Shown in pieces: positions 6,096-13,211 of a stretch of DNA of 16,146 bases. A program made the position numbers and the translations under genes. The notes below the pieces were generated by a model that saw only the letters and a list, made by a program, of their open reading frames with translations, did not search any database and was not told where the DNA came from. Each line of letters starts with the position of its first letter. The first letter of the stretch is position 1. The DNA comes from CAZPMO01 sp964587515 (lineage in GTDB: Bacteria > Pseudomonadota > Alphaproteobacteria > MPNO01), in assembly GCA_964587515.1 (NCBI GenBank), contig CAZPMO010000110.1, positions 1 to 16,146 of the forward strand, given 5' to 3'.

Positions 6096-7370
6096 TCATT
6101 TACCGGACTGCGGCGCCAGAATTTGAAACCGCGATGTCAGCCATTTTCGGCGTTCGGGCGTCCGAAACCGCCAGATGAACTGGTCGACCCAGTAATGCGC
6201 CAATGTGAGCCCAAGAACCAATCCGATACCAGCTCGCGCGACCGGGTTCACTTCGGAGAAACTGACGAGAATCCCCTCCAGGTCGGTGAACAGAACAACT
6301 GAATTCAACCAGATATATTTTGCGAGATAGAGCGTCAGCCCCAGCAGCACTAATGGTAAGCACGATGAAATTACGATATTCATCGCTTTGAAGCTGTTCC
6401 GGCTGTCATCCGTCCCAATACGCGCGTTCGCCCATTCCGGGCCACGCGAGCGAATATATTCGCCCGCCCGAAAAGCCCAATCGTTTAACCGCTGATTTCT
6501 CGAACCGCGGGCGTACCAAGCATGGCCGATCAGAACGACAAGGTACTGGAGGCCATGAGCGGTGGTGAAACTGGCAATCGCCAGCAGCGGATTGTCGATG
6601 AATAAAAACAAAGGCGCGAACCACAACGCAGCCACCCAGTACATTCCCATACCCATACGGGAGTAACCGCGGAATCCGCGAACAAACGTATAAATCGCAA
6701 ACAGAAATACCCCTGCAAAGAATACTTGACCGAATGTGTATGCCAATTCGGACCACATATATGGCGGTTTGGTCAGCCAGGATGGATCGACGTGAAAGAG
6801 TATGGGGTCGATGTTAAGGGTGGGTAGCGAAATTTTCATGGTCGCACAGACCGCTGCGGCGGTAGTCGCGTTGATAATGAATTTCTCAGCGCCATTAATC
6901 GGCCTGCTCATCGTCGACAGTGTGCACAGTGATAGCATGCCCAGATTTTGCCGGCCGAAATGGAATATTCCATAATGCATATAGACCGCCATGAAATAGA
7001 TCAGGGCTTCGAGTGAAAAACTCAATGCCGCAACCATACTTATAAGAATAAGGAAGGCCGGGATGAGCGCCAGCGTCCACATTGGCGCGGCGACACCCCG
7101 CGTCAGTTCACGGTCGCTGATATAAAGATAGGTCGTTGCGAATACGTGGGTTCCCGACAGCGTCCCGATCATAGGCACAAGAAACATAAAATATGCCCAC
7201 ACCGTGAACGGCTGAAAATGCGTATGCATCGCGTATATCGCGATCGGTAAAATGCTTACGACGATTATCAACCCGTTAAATACCAGGCGCGCATCGACCG
7301 GAAGAAGCGACCATGAGGCCCCACGTCCTAAGTTGCGAACGGTGTCATCGTTGTTAGTCTTCAAGACCAA
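6096..7370 (-). CDS. Polytopic membrane protein with conserved-looking histidine motifs, function unknown
   Basis: The 424-residue product has roughly ten hydrophobic segments and no signal peptide. Histidines sit at the edges of helices in distinctive contexts: GTHVFATTY (His75), HYGIFHFGRQNLGM (His132, His137), TTAHGLQYL (His272), GHAWYARG (His283) and AHYWVDQFIWRFR (His392 with Asp396). Such spacing is reminiscent of membrane-embedded metal enzymes such as desaturases/hydroxylases or Brp/Blh-like proteins, but I cannot assign it to one of them. The start is TTG at 7370 with GAGG six bases upstream; no better start exists before it. It is separated from the aminotransferase gene by about 420 bases and so probably has its own promoter. 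It looks more AT-rich than the genes to its right, which hints at separate acquisition. Confidence 0.75.
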   Translation of the reverse strand: MVLKTNNDDTVRNLGRGASWSLLPVDARLVFNGLIIVVSILPIAIYAMHTHFQPFTVWAYFMFLVPMIGTLSGTHVFATTYLYISDRELTRGVAAPMWTLALIPAFLILISMVAALSFSLEALIYFMAVYMHYGIFHFGRQNLGMLSLCTLSTMSRPINGAEKFIINATTAAAVCATMKISLPTLNIDPILFHVDPSWLTKPPYMWSELAYTFGQVFFAGVFLFAIYTFVRGFRGYSRMGMGMYWVAALWFAPLFLFIDNPLLAIASFTTAHGLQYLVVLIGHAWYARGSRNQRLNDWAFRAGEYIRSRGPEWANARIGTDDSRNSFKAMNIVISSCLPLVLLGLTLYLAKYIWLNSVVLFTDLEGILVSFSEVNPVARAGIGLVLGLTLAHYWVDQFIWRFRTPERRKWLTSRFQILAPQSGK

Positions 7371-7793
7371 AAGGTACCTCTTCGATAGTCTGTTAGCCCT
7401 AGTCTAAATTTCATTTGCCGGGATTCCCCATATGAATCCTTCCAGCGGCTTGAGCGTGGTTCCAAATCACCTGCATGACAAGTCGCAGGTCCATTGCGGA
7501 GCATTATTAAACGGAATTCATGCGATGAAGTTCCGACCGGCAGCATTGGTTGCTGCCCTGAGTGAGTAGTTAATATCTCTTTTCCGCACCAAGCCGAATT
7601 GCAAGCGACGCAGAACCATGTCCGCTTGACCCGAAAATGCCGACCTTTCCAACCGGCACGGAGACCCAAGTTGTCAAGTTCCCAGTTTCGTTCCAGTCGT
7701 CTCACTGCAGCGGGCCCAACAAGAAATTTTGGTCGCGTATAGTTACAGTGAAGCGCCAACGATCATGGCCTGCAAATAATATTGCCCCCGTGT
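7371..7793. other. Intergenic interval without a convincing gene
   Basis: This interval separates the end of the aminotransferase operon from the start of the membrane protein gene, both on the minus strand. A 132-codon minus-strand frame (7361-7759, TTG start) covers most of it but has no domain-like pattern, is rich in Cys/Arg/Ser, and overlaps the next gene's start; it is not called. The interval should hold the operon terminator and a promoter for the membrane protein gene. The only clear structure is the hairpin at 7539-7557. Confidence 0.4.
7539..7557. repeat. Perfect 7-base-pair hairpin (GGCAGCA/TGCTGCC)
   Basis: GGCAGCA at 7539-7545 and TGCTGCC at 7551-7557 enclose a 5-base loop, TTGGT. 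The stem is GC-rich and perfect. There is no T-run on either side, so it is not a textbook terminator. It lies between the aminotransferase and membrane protein genes and could end or stabilise the upstream transcript, or bind a regulator. Confidence 0.4.
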
Positions 7794-9020
7794 TCAGAGA
7801 GAAATATGAGCACGTTCGACCTTCAGAATAGCTTCCAACGTGTCGCGGACCTCGGCCTGGCCATAGTTCTCGTTGACGTAAAGGCAGAAAGAGCGGTTCC
7901 TTGCGTCTCGCGCATTGGGGCAGTCGAACGCATCGGCGAGATAGGGCGGGACCCAGCCCCATTCCATCACGACGTAGCTGTAATGCGGATTGAGGCCGAT
8001 TCCCTCCGCGCGCACGGCTTCCGCGAACTCGATCTTCGTGTGGGTAATGCGGTCGACGTCCACGAATACCGGGTAATAGAACGGCGAATCAGAGTCCGAG
8101 CAGCCGTAGGGTCGGCATAGCCGGGCCTCCTGCTCCAAATGCCGGGATAGCGTGGTAAGGAACTCGATCCGACGATTTTTGGTTTGATCCAGCCGACCGA
8201 TGGACGCCAAGCCGATTGCGCAGGATATTTCGTCGGTATGCAGGTTAAGAGCGGGAAACAGATATCCGCTCGGGTCGCGATCGTCGAAATCGTCGCGCCA
8301 CGTCGGCTTTCCCCGATCGGCGTGAGCCAGCGCCTTGCGATAAAGCTTTTCGTCCCGTGTATAAACGACGCCACCCGAAGGGCCAGCGATGCTGGCCTTG
8401 CGGTACATGGTGGAGAACGCGGCGATATCGCCGAAAGTTCCGACCGGCCTTCCCCGCCAAGTCGCGCCGTGCGCTTGGCTACAGTCCTCCAGTACGCGAA
8501 TTCCCCGCTCCTGACAGGTCTCGACGATTTTGTCGATCTCTACCGCCTGTCCCGCGGCATGGACGATGAGGGCGCAGCTCGTTTCCGCTGTGATGCGGTC
8601 GGCAACCTGTTCGGGCCCGGTGTTGTAACTGTCCGGTCGGCTATCGATCAAACGAGGCGTCAAGCCGTTGAGAATGATCGCGCTGATGGTTCCGGGATCG
8701 GTGATCGGCGACACAAGAACGTCGCTTCCCTTGGGTAAATCCAACGCCGCCAAGGCGACATAGAGTGAAGCCGTTCCCGTCGCGACGGCGTCGGCGTATC
8801 CGCCGCCCAGGGACCGCGCGAAGGCCTGGCAGTACATCTCCTCGAAATGACCCTGATAACCGGGATCCAGGCCCTGTAACCGATAATATTCCAATGCCTG
8901 GTCGATCATGGCGCGTTCTTCCTCGCCAAAGGCGAGACGCGCAGGCATCGGCTCCCTACGGACAGGTTCCCCGCCTTCTATCGCAAGCGCCGCTGGGCCG
9001 GGCGGTGGCGGACTGGACAT
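7794..9020 (-). CDS. DegT/DnrJ/EryC1/StrS-family PLP-dependent sugar aminotransferase
   Basis: The 408-residue product is of normal length for the family, which transfers an amino group (usually from glutamate) to a keto-sugar nucleotide, or makes other amino compounds from keto sugars. Visible features are the phosphate-binding ATGTASLYVALAAL (80-93), the cofactor-contacting EDCSQAHGATWRG (178-190; Asp179, Gln182, His184), GTFGDIAAFS (194-203), and the PLP lysine Lys208 in FSTMYRKASIAG, five residues after the serine as expected. Local residues around the lysine (M-Y-R-K) differ from the common sugar-transaminase form, so the substrate class is uncertain. The start ATG at 9018-9020 lies 3 bases after the stop of the transketolase C subunit, so it is the last gene of that operon. 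Its neighbours suggest action on a sugar made by the dehydratase/transketolase cassette. Confidence 0.9.
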   Translation of the reverse strand: MSSPPPPGPAALAIEGGEPVRREPMPARLAFGEEERAMIDQALEYYRLQGLDPGYQGHFEEMYCQAFARSLGGGYADAVATGTASLYVALAALDLPKGSDVLVSPITDPGTISAIILNGLTPRLIDSRPDSYNTGPEQVADRITAETSCALIVHAAGQAVEIDKIVETCQERGIRVLEDCSQAHGATWRGRPVGTFGDIAAFSTMYRKASIAGPSGGVVYTRDEKLYRKALAHADRGKPTWRDDFDDRDPSGYLFPALNLHTDEISCAIGLASIGRLDQTKNRRIEFLTTLSRHLEQEARLCRPYGCSDSDSPFYYPVFVDVDRITHTKIEFAEAVRAEGIGLNPHYSYVVMEWGWVPPYLADAFDCPNARDARNRSFCLYVNENYGQAEVRDTLEAILKVERAHISL

Positions 9021-9023
9021 CGC

Positions 9024-9947
9024 TTACCCGCCGTTCAGTTTGGTCCAGATTGTGTCCAGATCGAATCCATGCGCGGATAGAAGCGCGCTGTGATCGCCAT
9101 AACAGTGAATGAACTTGTCCTGCAGTGAATAAGTTGTCAGCGCGCAGTCCGCCTGAATGTCCCAGGCGATTTCCTTGACGCGCGAGCCGAGCCCGCCATG
9201 AGGTACATGCTCCTCCATGACCACAACACGCCGATGGCTCCTGAGCGCAGAGGCGATACCATCCGCATCCAAGGGCTTGATGGTGTGGTTCGAGATCACC
9301 GAAACACTCTCGCCCTTCTCGGATTCAAGCCGGTCGGCGAGATCGAGCGCCATTTTCATCGTCGCACCGTAGGAGATGATGCAGCTGTCAGCCCCCTTGC
9401 GAATATAGCGCATACGGCCAACTTCAAAAGGTTCGACCGCTCTTTCGGTCAGAATCGGTTCGCCCGCCTTGGCGAGGCGCATATAGACCGGCCCTTCGTT
9501 CCGCTGCGCACACCATTCGGTGGCATGTCTCACCTCGACCGGATCGCAGGGTGAGATCACGGACATGGACGGGATCGCGGAGGCTATCGCCACATCCTCC
9601 ATCGCATGATGAGTGCCGCCAAGCGTTGAATAGGTCACGCCGCCGCCGATGCCCACCAACGTCACAGGCAGTTCCTGGTATCCGATATCGTCTCGTACGA
9701 ATTCGAACGGTCGGTATAACGTAAATGTCGCGATCGTGTATGCGAACGGCCGCATGCCGCGAAGCGCCATGCCCGCCGCCATGCCGATCATGATCTGCTC
9801 GGCGACGCCGGTATTGATGAATCGGTCGGGAAACTCCTCGCGAAATTTCGCGATCGAGCCGGCGGGCGAAATATCGGCAACGATTACCGCAAGCCTGGGA
9901 TCGTCCTTAGCCAATTCATAGAAAACGTCTGCGAAAGTGTTTCTCAT
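9024..9947 (-). CDS. Transketolase-like protein, C-terminal (beta) subunit
   Basis: The 307-residue product contains the pyrimidine-binding domain of TPP enzymes and the transketolase C-terminal domain. The catalytic glutamate is Glu50 in FINTGVAEQIMIGMAAGMA, which in partner enzymes activates the cofactor's aminopyrimidine. GGVTYSTLGGTHHAMEDVA (102-120) forms part of the active-site wall, and the C-terminal domain runs from about residue 180. It lacks the N-terminal TPP-diphosphate domain, which is supplied by the gene directly upstream in the operon. Together they should move a two-carbon ketol unit between sugar phosphates or sugar nucleotides. The start is ATG at 9945-9947 with a GGGG-containing site just upstream; the gap to the N subunit gene is 86 bases. 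Split transketolases of this kind are common in glycan and antibiotic sugar clusters rather than in central metabolism. Confidence 0.9.
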   Translation of the reverse strand: MRNTFADVFYELAKDDPRLAVIVADISPAGSIAKFREEFPDRFINTGVAEQIMIGMAAGMALRGMRPFAYTIATFTLYRPFEFVRDDIGYQELPVTLVGIGGGVTYSTLGGTHHAMEDVAIASAIPSMSVISPCDPVEVRHATEWCAQRNEGPVYMRLAKAGEPILTERAVEPFEVGRMRYIRKGADSCIISYGATMKMALDLADRLESEKGESVSVISNHTIKPLDADGIASALRSHRRVVVMEEHVPHGGLGSRVKEIAWDIQADCALTTYSLQDKFIHCYGDHSALLSAHGFDLDTIWTKLNGG

Positions 9948-10033
9948 GGCCCCGTTTGCAAAGCGTGGAAAATGCCGTCCGCCATGTTAGCCGACTAAAA
10001 AAACAAGCAATTCGTTCGCTCCAGTTTTCCGTG

Positions 10034-10879
10034 TCACCCGGATATTTCCTCCAGTTCCTCGATTGCCTGGCGGTATTCATCGGGGCTGGGTGAGCGATAG
10101 TGCCAGATTGGCACGTGTTCCATGTACGACACACCCTTGCCTTTGACGGTGCGGCCGATGACCAGCAAAGGCTTGTCGCCACGTCGATCGATCACCGCGT
10201 TGAACAAATCGGCGGCATCGTGGCCATTGGCCTCGATCGCCTCCCAGCCGAAGGCAAGCGCCTTGTCCAGTATCGGGTGAAAGGCGGGATGCGCTTCGCT
10301 CATCCGCTCAAGGCCCGAGAAATCATTGAGGTCGAGAAAAGCGATCAGGTTGTCGATCTTAAGGTTGCCCGCCATCATCATCGCTTCCCAGGTTGAGCCT
10401 TCCTGGAACTCGCCGTCGGACAGAACCACATAGGTCTTCCGATCATCGCCTTGCAACCTGTCGGCATAGGCCATGCCAGTGGCCATTCCCATGCCGTGGC
10501 CCAGGGACCCCGTCGACGCGGCAACCCCAGGCAAGCCATAATCCGGGTGTGCGCCCAGGCGCCCGTCGGGTTGGCAATAGCCTGCTATATCATCGACCGA
10601 CAATATCCCGAATTCCTCGAGGATGACGTACTGCCCCATGCAGCCATGTCCCTTGGACATCAGAAAGGTATCGAGGAACGTCCCCTCGGGATCGGGCCGC
10701 ATCAGGCCATGATAGATCATGTCCGTGATCTCCAGGCAGGAGAAGGCCGGCGCGATATGCAGCGCACCCACGGTCTGCGAAACGTCGAGGATGCGGCGCC
10801 GGTACCTCATGCATCTCTGCCGCGCGGCCGCCGCATCGAAACTGTTGGCTCCGCGATTGGCCGAAAATGCCGTAACCAT
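10034..10879 (-). CDS. Transketolase-like protein, N-terminal (alpha) subunit
   Basis: The 281-residue product is the TPP diphosphate-binding half of a split transketolase. The cofactor motif appears as SDG (154-156) followed 29 residues later by Asn185 in FLDLNDF. Substrate-site histidines lie in SKGHGCMGQ (His78), GAHPDYG (His111) and GSLGHGMGMATG (His128). The lower part of the fold ends with RTVKGKGVSYME (about 244-255), a family signature. The ATG at 10877-10879 is used because an AGGG site lies seven bases upstream and overlaps the stop of the dehydratase gene, indicating translational coupling. It must act with the C subunit encoded next. An alternative product, a DXS-like enzyme, is unlikely because the two-subunit layout and short length fit transketolase. 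Confidence 0.9.
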   Translation of the reverse strand: MVTAFSANRGANSFDAAAARQRCMRYRRRILDVSQTVGALHIAPAFSCLEITDMIYHGLMRPDPEGTFLDTFLMSKGHGCMGQYVILEEFGILSVDDIAGYCQPDGRLGAHPDYGLPGVAASTGSLGHGMGMATGMAYADRLQGDDRKTYVVLSDGEFQEGSTWEAMMMAGNLKIDNLIAFLDLNDFSGLERMSEAHPAFHPILDKALAFGWEAIEANGHDAADLFNAVIDRRGDKPLLVIGRTVKGKGVSYMEHVPIWHYRSPSPDEYRQAIEELEEISG

Positions 10880-10889
10880 CGGGTCGCCC

Positions 10890-11882
10890 TCAGGCTCTCA
10901 GCACATAGTCGGGAGAAACGTCCTTTATGTCGTCAAGGTACCGCTTGCCCCACTCGACCATCTCGCCCAAACCCTCGTTCCAGCCAATTTCCGCTTCCCA
11001 GCCGACGGCGTCCTTGATTGCCGAAGAATCCAACCAGTAGCGCGAATCCTGACCCAGCCGATCCTCGCTCATCTCGCACAAATCCTCGAAAGGCATATCG
11101 AGCGTAAGAGCGCACAGTTCGACCACGCGGCGAATCGATGTGGGTTCCGCCGGCCCCGCGTTATAGATCGTTCCCAAAGGCGCGTTTTCCGCCACCAAAT
11201 GGATGGCGCGGCCGAGGTCGCGGGCATGAATATATGATTTTTCCGCGCGACCGCCGCCGTGCAACGGGAGTTTGCGCCCGGTAAGACCGCACCAGATCGC
11301 TTTGGGAACCACACGGTGGAGAAGCTGTCCGGGACAATAGGCGTTGGATGGCCGGATGACGTTCATCGGGAAGTCCAAGAACTTGCTGATCGACATCAAG
11401 TGTAAATCGAATGCCACTTTGGAGGCGGCATAGGGGCTAGAGGGCTTGATCGGCTCGTCTTCCTTGGTTGCGTGGTCGACCGAGCCATACATTTCCGAGG
11501 TGCCGATCTGAATGAAACGTTCCAGCCAGTCGCGCTTCATTAATTCTTCGGTGAATTTGGCCAGGGCCATCGAATTGGTCTCAAAAAACCGCCATGAATG
11601 TTTCCACGACACGGCCCCTTCGCCCTGCGCGGCATAATTGACGATGATTTCCGGCTTTTCCTCATCAAGGAGTTCGAACAGCAGATCCATCTCATGCAGA
11701 AGATGTCGGGCGTGATATTCATAGCCCGGCCGCTTGTCGATATTGAGCGAGAACGGTTCCGACCTCAGAGGCGCTCGGCCGACTCCGATCACCTTGTTGG
11801 GGTTTGCGTGATCCAGTAAGTAGGCCGCAGTGTGGATGCCGAACGATCCGCCGCCACCCAATATGGCATAAGTCTTGCTCAT
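10890..11882 (-). CDS. NAD(P)-dependent sugar-nucleotide epimerase/dehydratase (extended SDR)
   Basis: The 330-residue product is an extended short-chain dehydrogenase/reductase. The Rossmann glycine motif is GGGGSFG (9-15). The catalytic part is Thr128, Ser129, Glu130 (GTSEMYGS) with Tyr151 and Lys155 (SPYAASKVAFD). Retention of a T-x-E triplet beside the tyrosine is what 4,6-dehydratases use, in a form close to GDP-mannose 4,6-dehydratase; a plain 4-epimerase would more often lack the glutamate. IRPSNAYCPGQ, HGGGRAEKSYIHARDL and YNAGPAEPTS form the nucleotide-sugar binding half. It would supply a keto-sugar nucleotide in the cytoplasm for the later genes. The start ATG at 11880-11882 has an excellent ribosome binding site. 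Epimerase, dehydratase or reductase activity cannot be settled from sequence alone. Confidence 0.87.
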   Translation of the reverse strand: MSKTYAILGGGGSFGIHTAAYLLDHANPNKVIGVGRAPLRSEPFSLNIDKRPGYEYHARHLLHEMDLLFELLDEEKPEIIVNYAAQGEGAVSWKHSWRFFETNSMALAKFTEELMKRDWLERFIQIGTSEMYGSVDHATKEDEPIKPSSPYAASKVAFDLHLMSISKFLDFPMNVIRPSNAYCPGQLLHRVVPKAIWCGLTGRKLPLHGGGRAEKSYIHARDLGRAIHLVAENAPLGTIYNAGPAEPTSIRRVVELCALTLDMPFEDLCEMSEDRLGQDSRYWLDSSAIKDAVGWEAEIGWNEGLGEMVEWGKRYLDDIKDVSPDYVLRA

Positions 11883-11889
11883 GAATTGA

Positions 11890-11898
11890 CCTCTCCCT
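11890..11898 (-). promoter_or_regulatory. Strong ribosome binding site AGGGAGAGG for the epimerase/dehydratase
   Basis: On the minus strand AGGGAGAGG stands seven bases before the ATG at 11882-11880. It fixes the start of the dehydratase gene and lies in the only sizeable gap (98 bases) inside the operon, so the sugar-synthesis genes may be translated more strongly than the three paralogues upstream. Confidence 0.6.
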
Positions 11899-11980
11899 TG
11901 GATTTATATTTACGCCGTTCGGCCGGAACCGTCCAGTGAACAGGGCCGCGGCATCGGTCGTGGCATGGGAATCGATTTCC

Positions 11981-13207
11981 CTATCTCTTCCGCAGCCCGA
12001 GCCAGGCCCGGAGGCGCTGCCGGCAAGCGGGCGGAATTCTGGAGAACGGGTAAGTGATGGCATACCAGAGGGCCGAGCGCGCGCCGTTGTGGCGCAGGGT
12101 GGAGAAAACGCCGATGACAAATGAAGGGCTTAAAACCCTTTTGATCAGTCTCGCCGCCTTCCGTTCCGTCGCCTGCCAGGCCGGAGACGGATCGTCCGCG
12201 TGCAACCGGACGCCAATCCGAAATATCCGCTGCTTCAATTCGTCCATTCCGCCGCCGTGATAGATAAAATGGAGCCGCCATATCCGGTGCAGGCGACCGA
12301 TGACCGGCCATTTTATGTACCGGTTTCCATCCGCATGATGATCGCTCGCCGGACCCGGCATATCGTCCATGCCGGTGAAGCTGACCAGCGCTATTTCGTC
12401 GGAATCGGTAATGACATGAACCTGGTTCTGATCCGGAAAATTTCGGTAGACGTAATCGCCGTCGAGGGTCCAGTTTTCAAAAGTGGTGACGTCGTGACTG
12501 GCGAGCGCGGTATAGTCGATCAGCAGCGGAGCCCAGCTGAAGCTGTGCAGTAGGATATCGTGGCCACCGGCAACTCGCCAGAAGACGCTGAACGGTAATG
12601 CCGCGAAGGAGTTCGCATCCCAATCGTAGCGCAACGTTTCCGGATGAAGGTTACGCAGCGCGATCGCCATCAACGTGCGCGCCGGCAATGTCAGCGGCGC
12701 TTCGGCGTTCGGATCGCGGAGTTCCTCCAGGGCTGGCAAACACCCCTCACTGGTAAATCGGATGGCGGCGACCAGCACGACCTTGGCGCCGTCTTCCGCC
12801 CGCCGCCGCAATTCCATTACCGACCCGTCCGATAGGACGAGATCAGGCGTTAGAAAGACGCCGTAAGCACCATCTCGAAACGCCCGTTCGGCCGCCAGTC
12901 GATGGCCGGCCGACATCACAAGATATTTGTTGGCCTCGGGTTCCGGCGGCGGAATTTCGATGAACAGTGGTTCGATGACGCCGCTCAAGAGCTGGTATTC
13001 GGCTGTTTGCCGCAAGGCGTCCCAATCCTCGATAGTCGTGCAGACAATAAAGCGATTGGCCGACCCGTTGCCCAGCGCCGGTATGTTTCGCGGCGACAGC
13101 AGCGAGGCCAGACAGAAATTCTGGAAGAGGTTTCGGAACTCGGCGCCCCAGAAAACGCATATGAAGTAAAAGGGAGGTCCGTCGTCACCTCGGCGTTGCT
13201 CGATCAT
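11981..13207 (-). CDS. Member 3 of a tandem family of unrecognised proteins (possible glycosyltransferase)
   Basis: The 408-residue soluble product belongs with the next two genes to one family I cannot name. Shared landmarks are FYFICVFWG (13-21), NRFIVCTT-x-x-DWDAL (51-65), YGVFLTPDLVLSDGSV (115-130), LHPETLRYDWD (187-197), HSFSWAPLLIDY (221-232), LDGDYV (248-253), TDSDEIALVSFT (267-278) and a C-terminal YAITYP...LGL tail. The PD-x-V-x-SDGS and DGDYV segments resemble metal/nucleotide-binding acidic motifs of GT-A glycosyltransferases, and the opening F-x-x-x-FWG strand could be the first strand of such a fold, but this is inference. The ATG at 13205-13207 lies 4 bases after the stop of member 2. 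No signal peptide or membrane helix is evident. It is the last of the three and is followed by the dehydratase gene after 98 bases. Confidence 0.8.
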   Translation of the reverse strand: MIEQRRGDDGPPFYFICVFWGAEFRNLFQNFCLASLLSPRNIPALGNGSANRFIVCTTIEDWDALRQTAEYQLLSGVIEPLFIEIPPPEPEANKYLVMSAGHRLAAERAFRDGAYGVFLTPDLVLSDGSVMELRRRAEDGAKVVLVAAIRFTSEGCLPALEELRDPNAEAPLTLPARTLMAIALRNLHPETLRYDWDANSFAALPFSVFWRVAGGHDILLHSFSWAPLLIDYTALASHDVTTFENWTLDGDYVYRNFPDQNQVHVITDSDEIALVSFTGMDDMPGPASDHHADGNRYIKWPVIGRLHRIWRLHFIYHGGGMDELKQRIFRIGVRLHADDPSPAWQATERKAARLIKRVLSPSFVIGVFSTLRHNGARSALWYAITYPFSRIPPACRQRLRAWLGLRKR

Positions 13208-13211
13208 CGAA

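Noticed and set aside
7361..7759. 132-codon minus-strand frame before the membrane protein gene
   Set aside because: It begins with TTG, has low-complexity Arg/Ser/Cys composition, overlaps the next gene's start and has no domain-like segment.
8184..8738. 184-codon plus-strand frame inside the aminotransferase gene
   Set aside because: The opposite strand encodes a clear PLP aminotransferase with all active-site motifs; this is its shadow.
7794..10879. An aminoshikimate/AHBA-type antibiotic pathway, suggested by split transketolase plus DegT-type aminotransferase
   Set aside because: There is no aminoDAHP synthase, dehydroquinate synthase/dehydratase-like gene or kanosamine kinase in the window, and the surroundings point to surface glycans.
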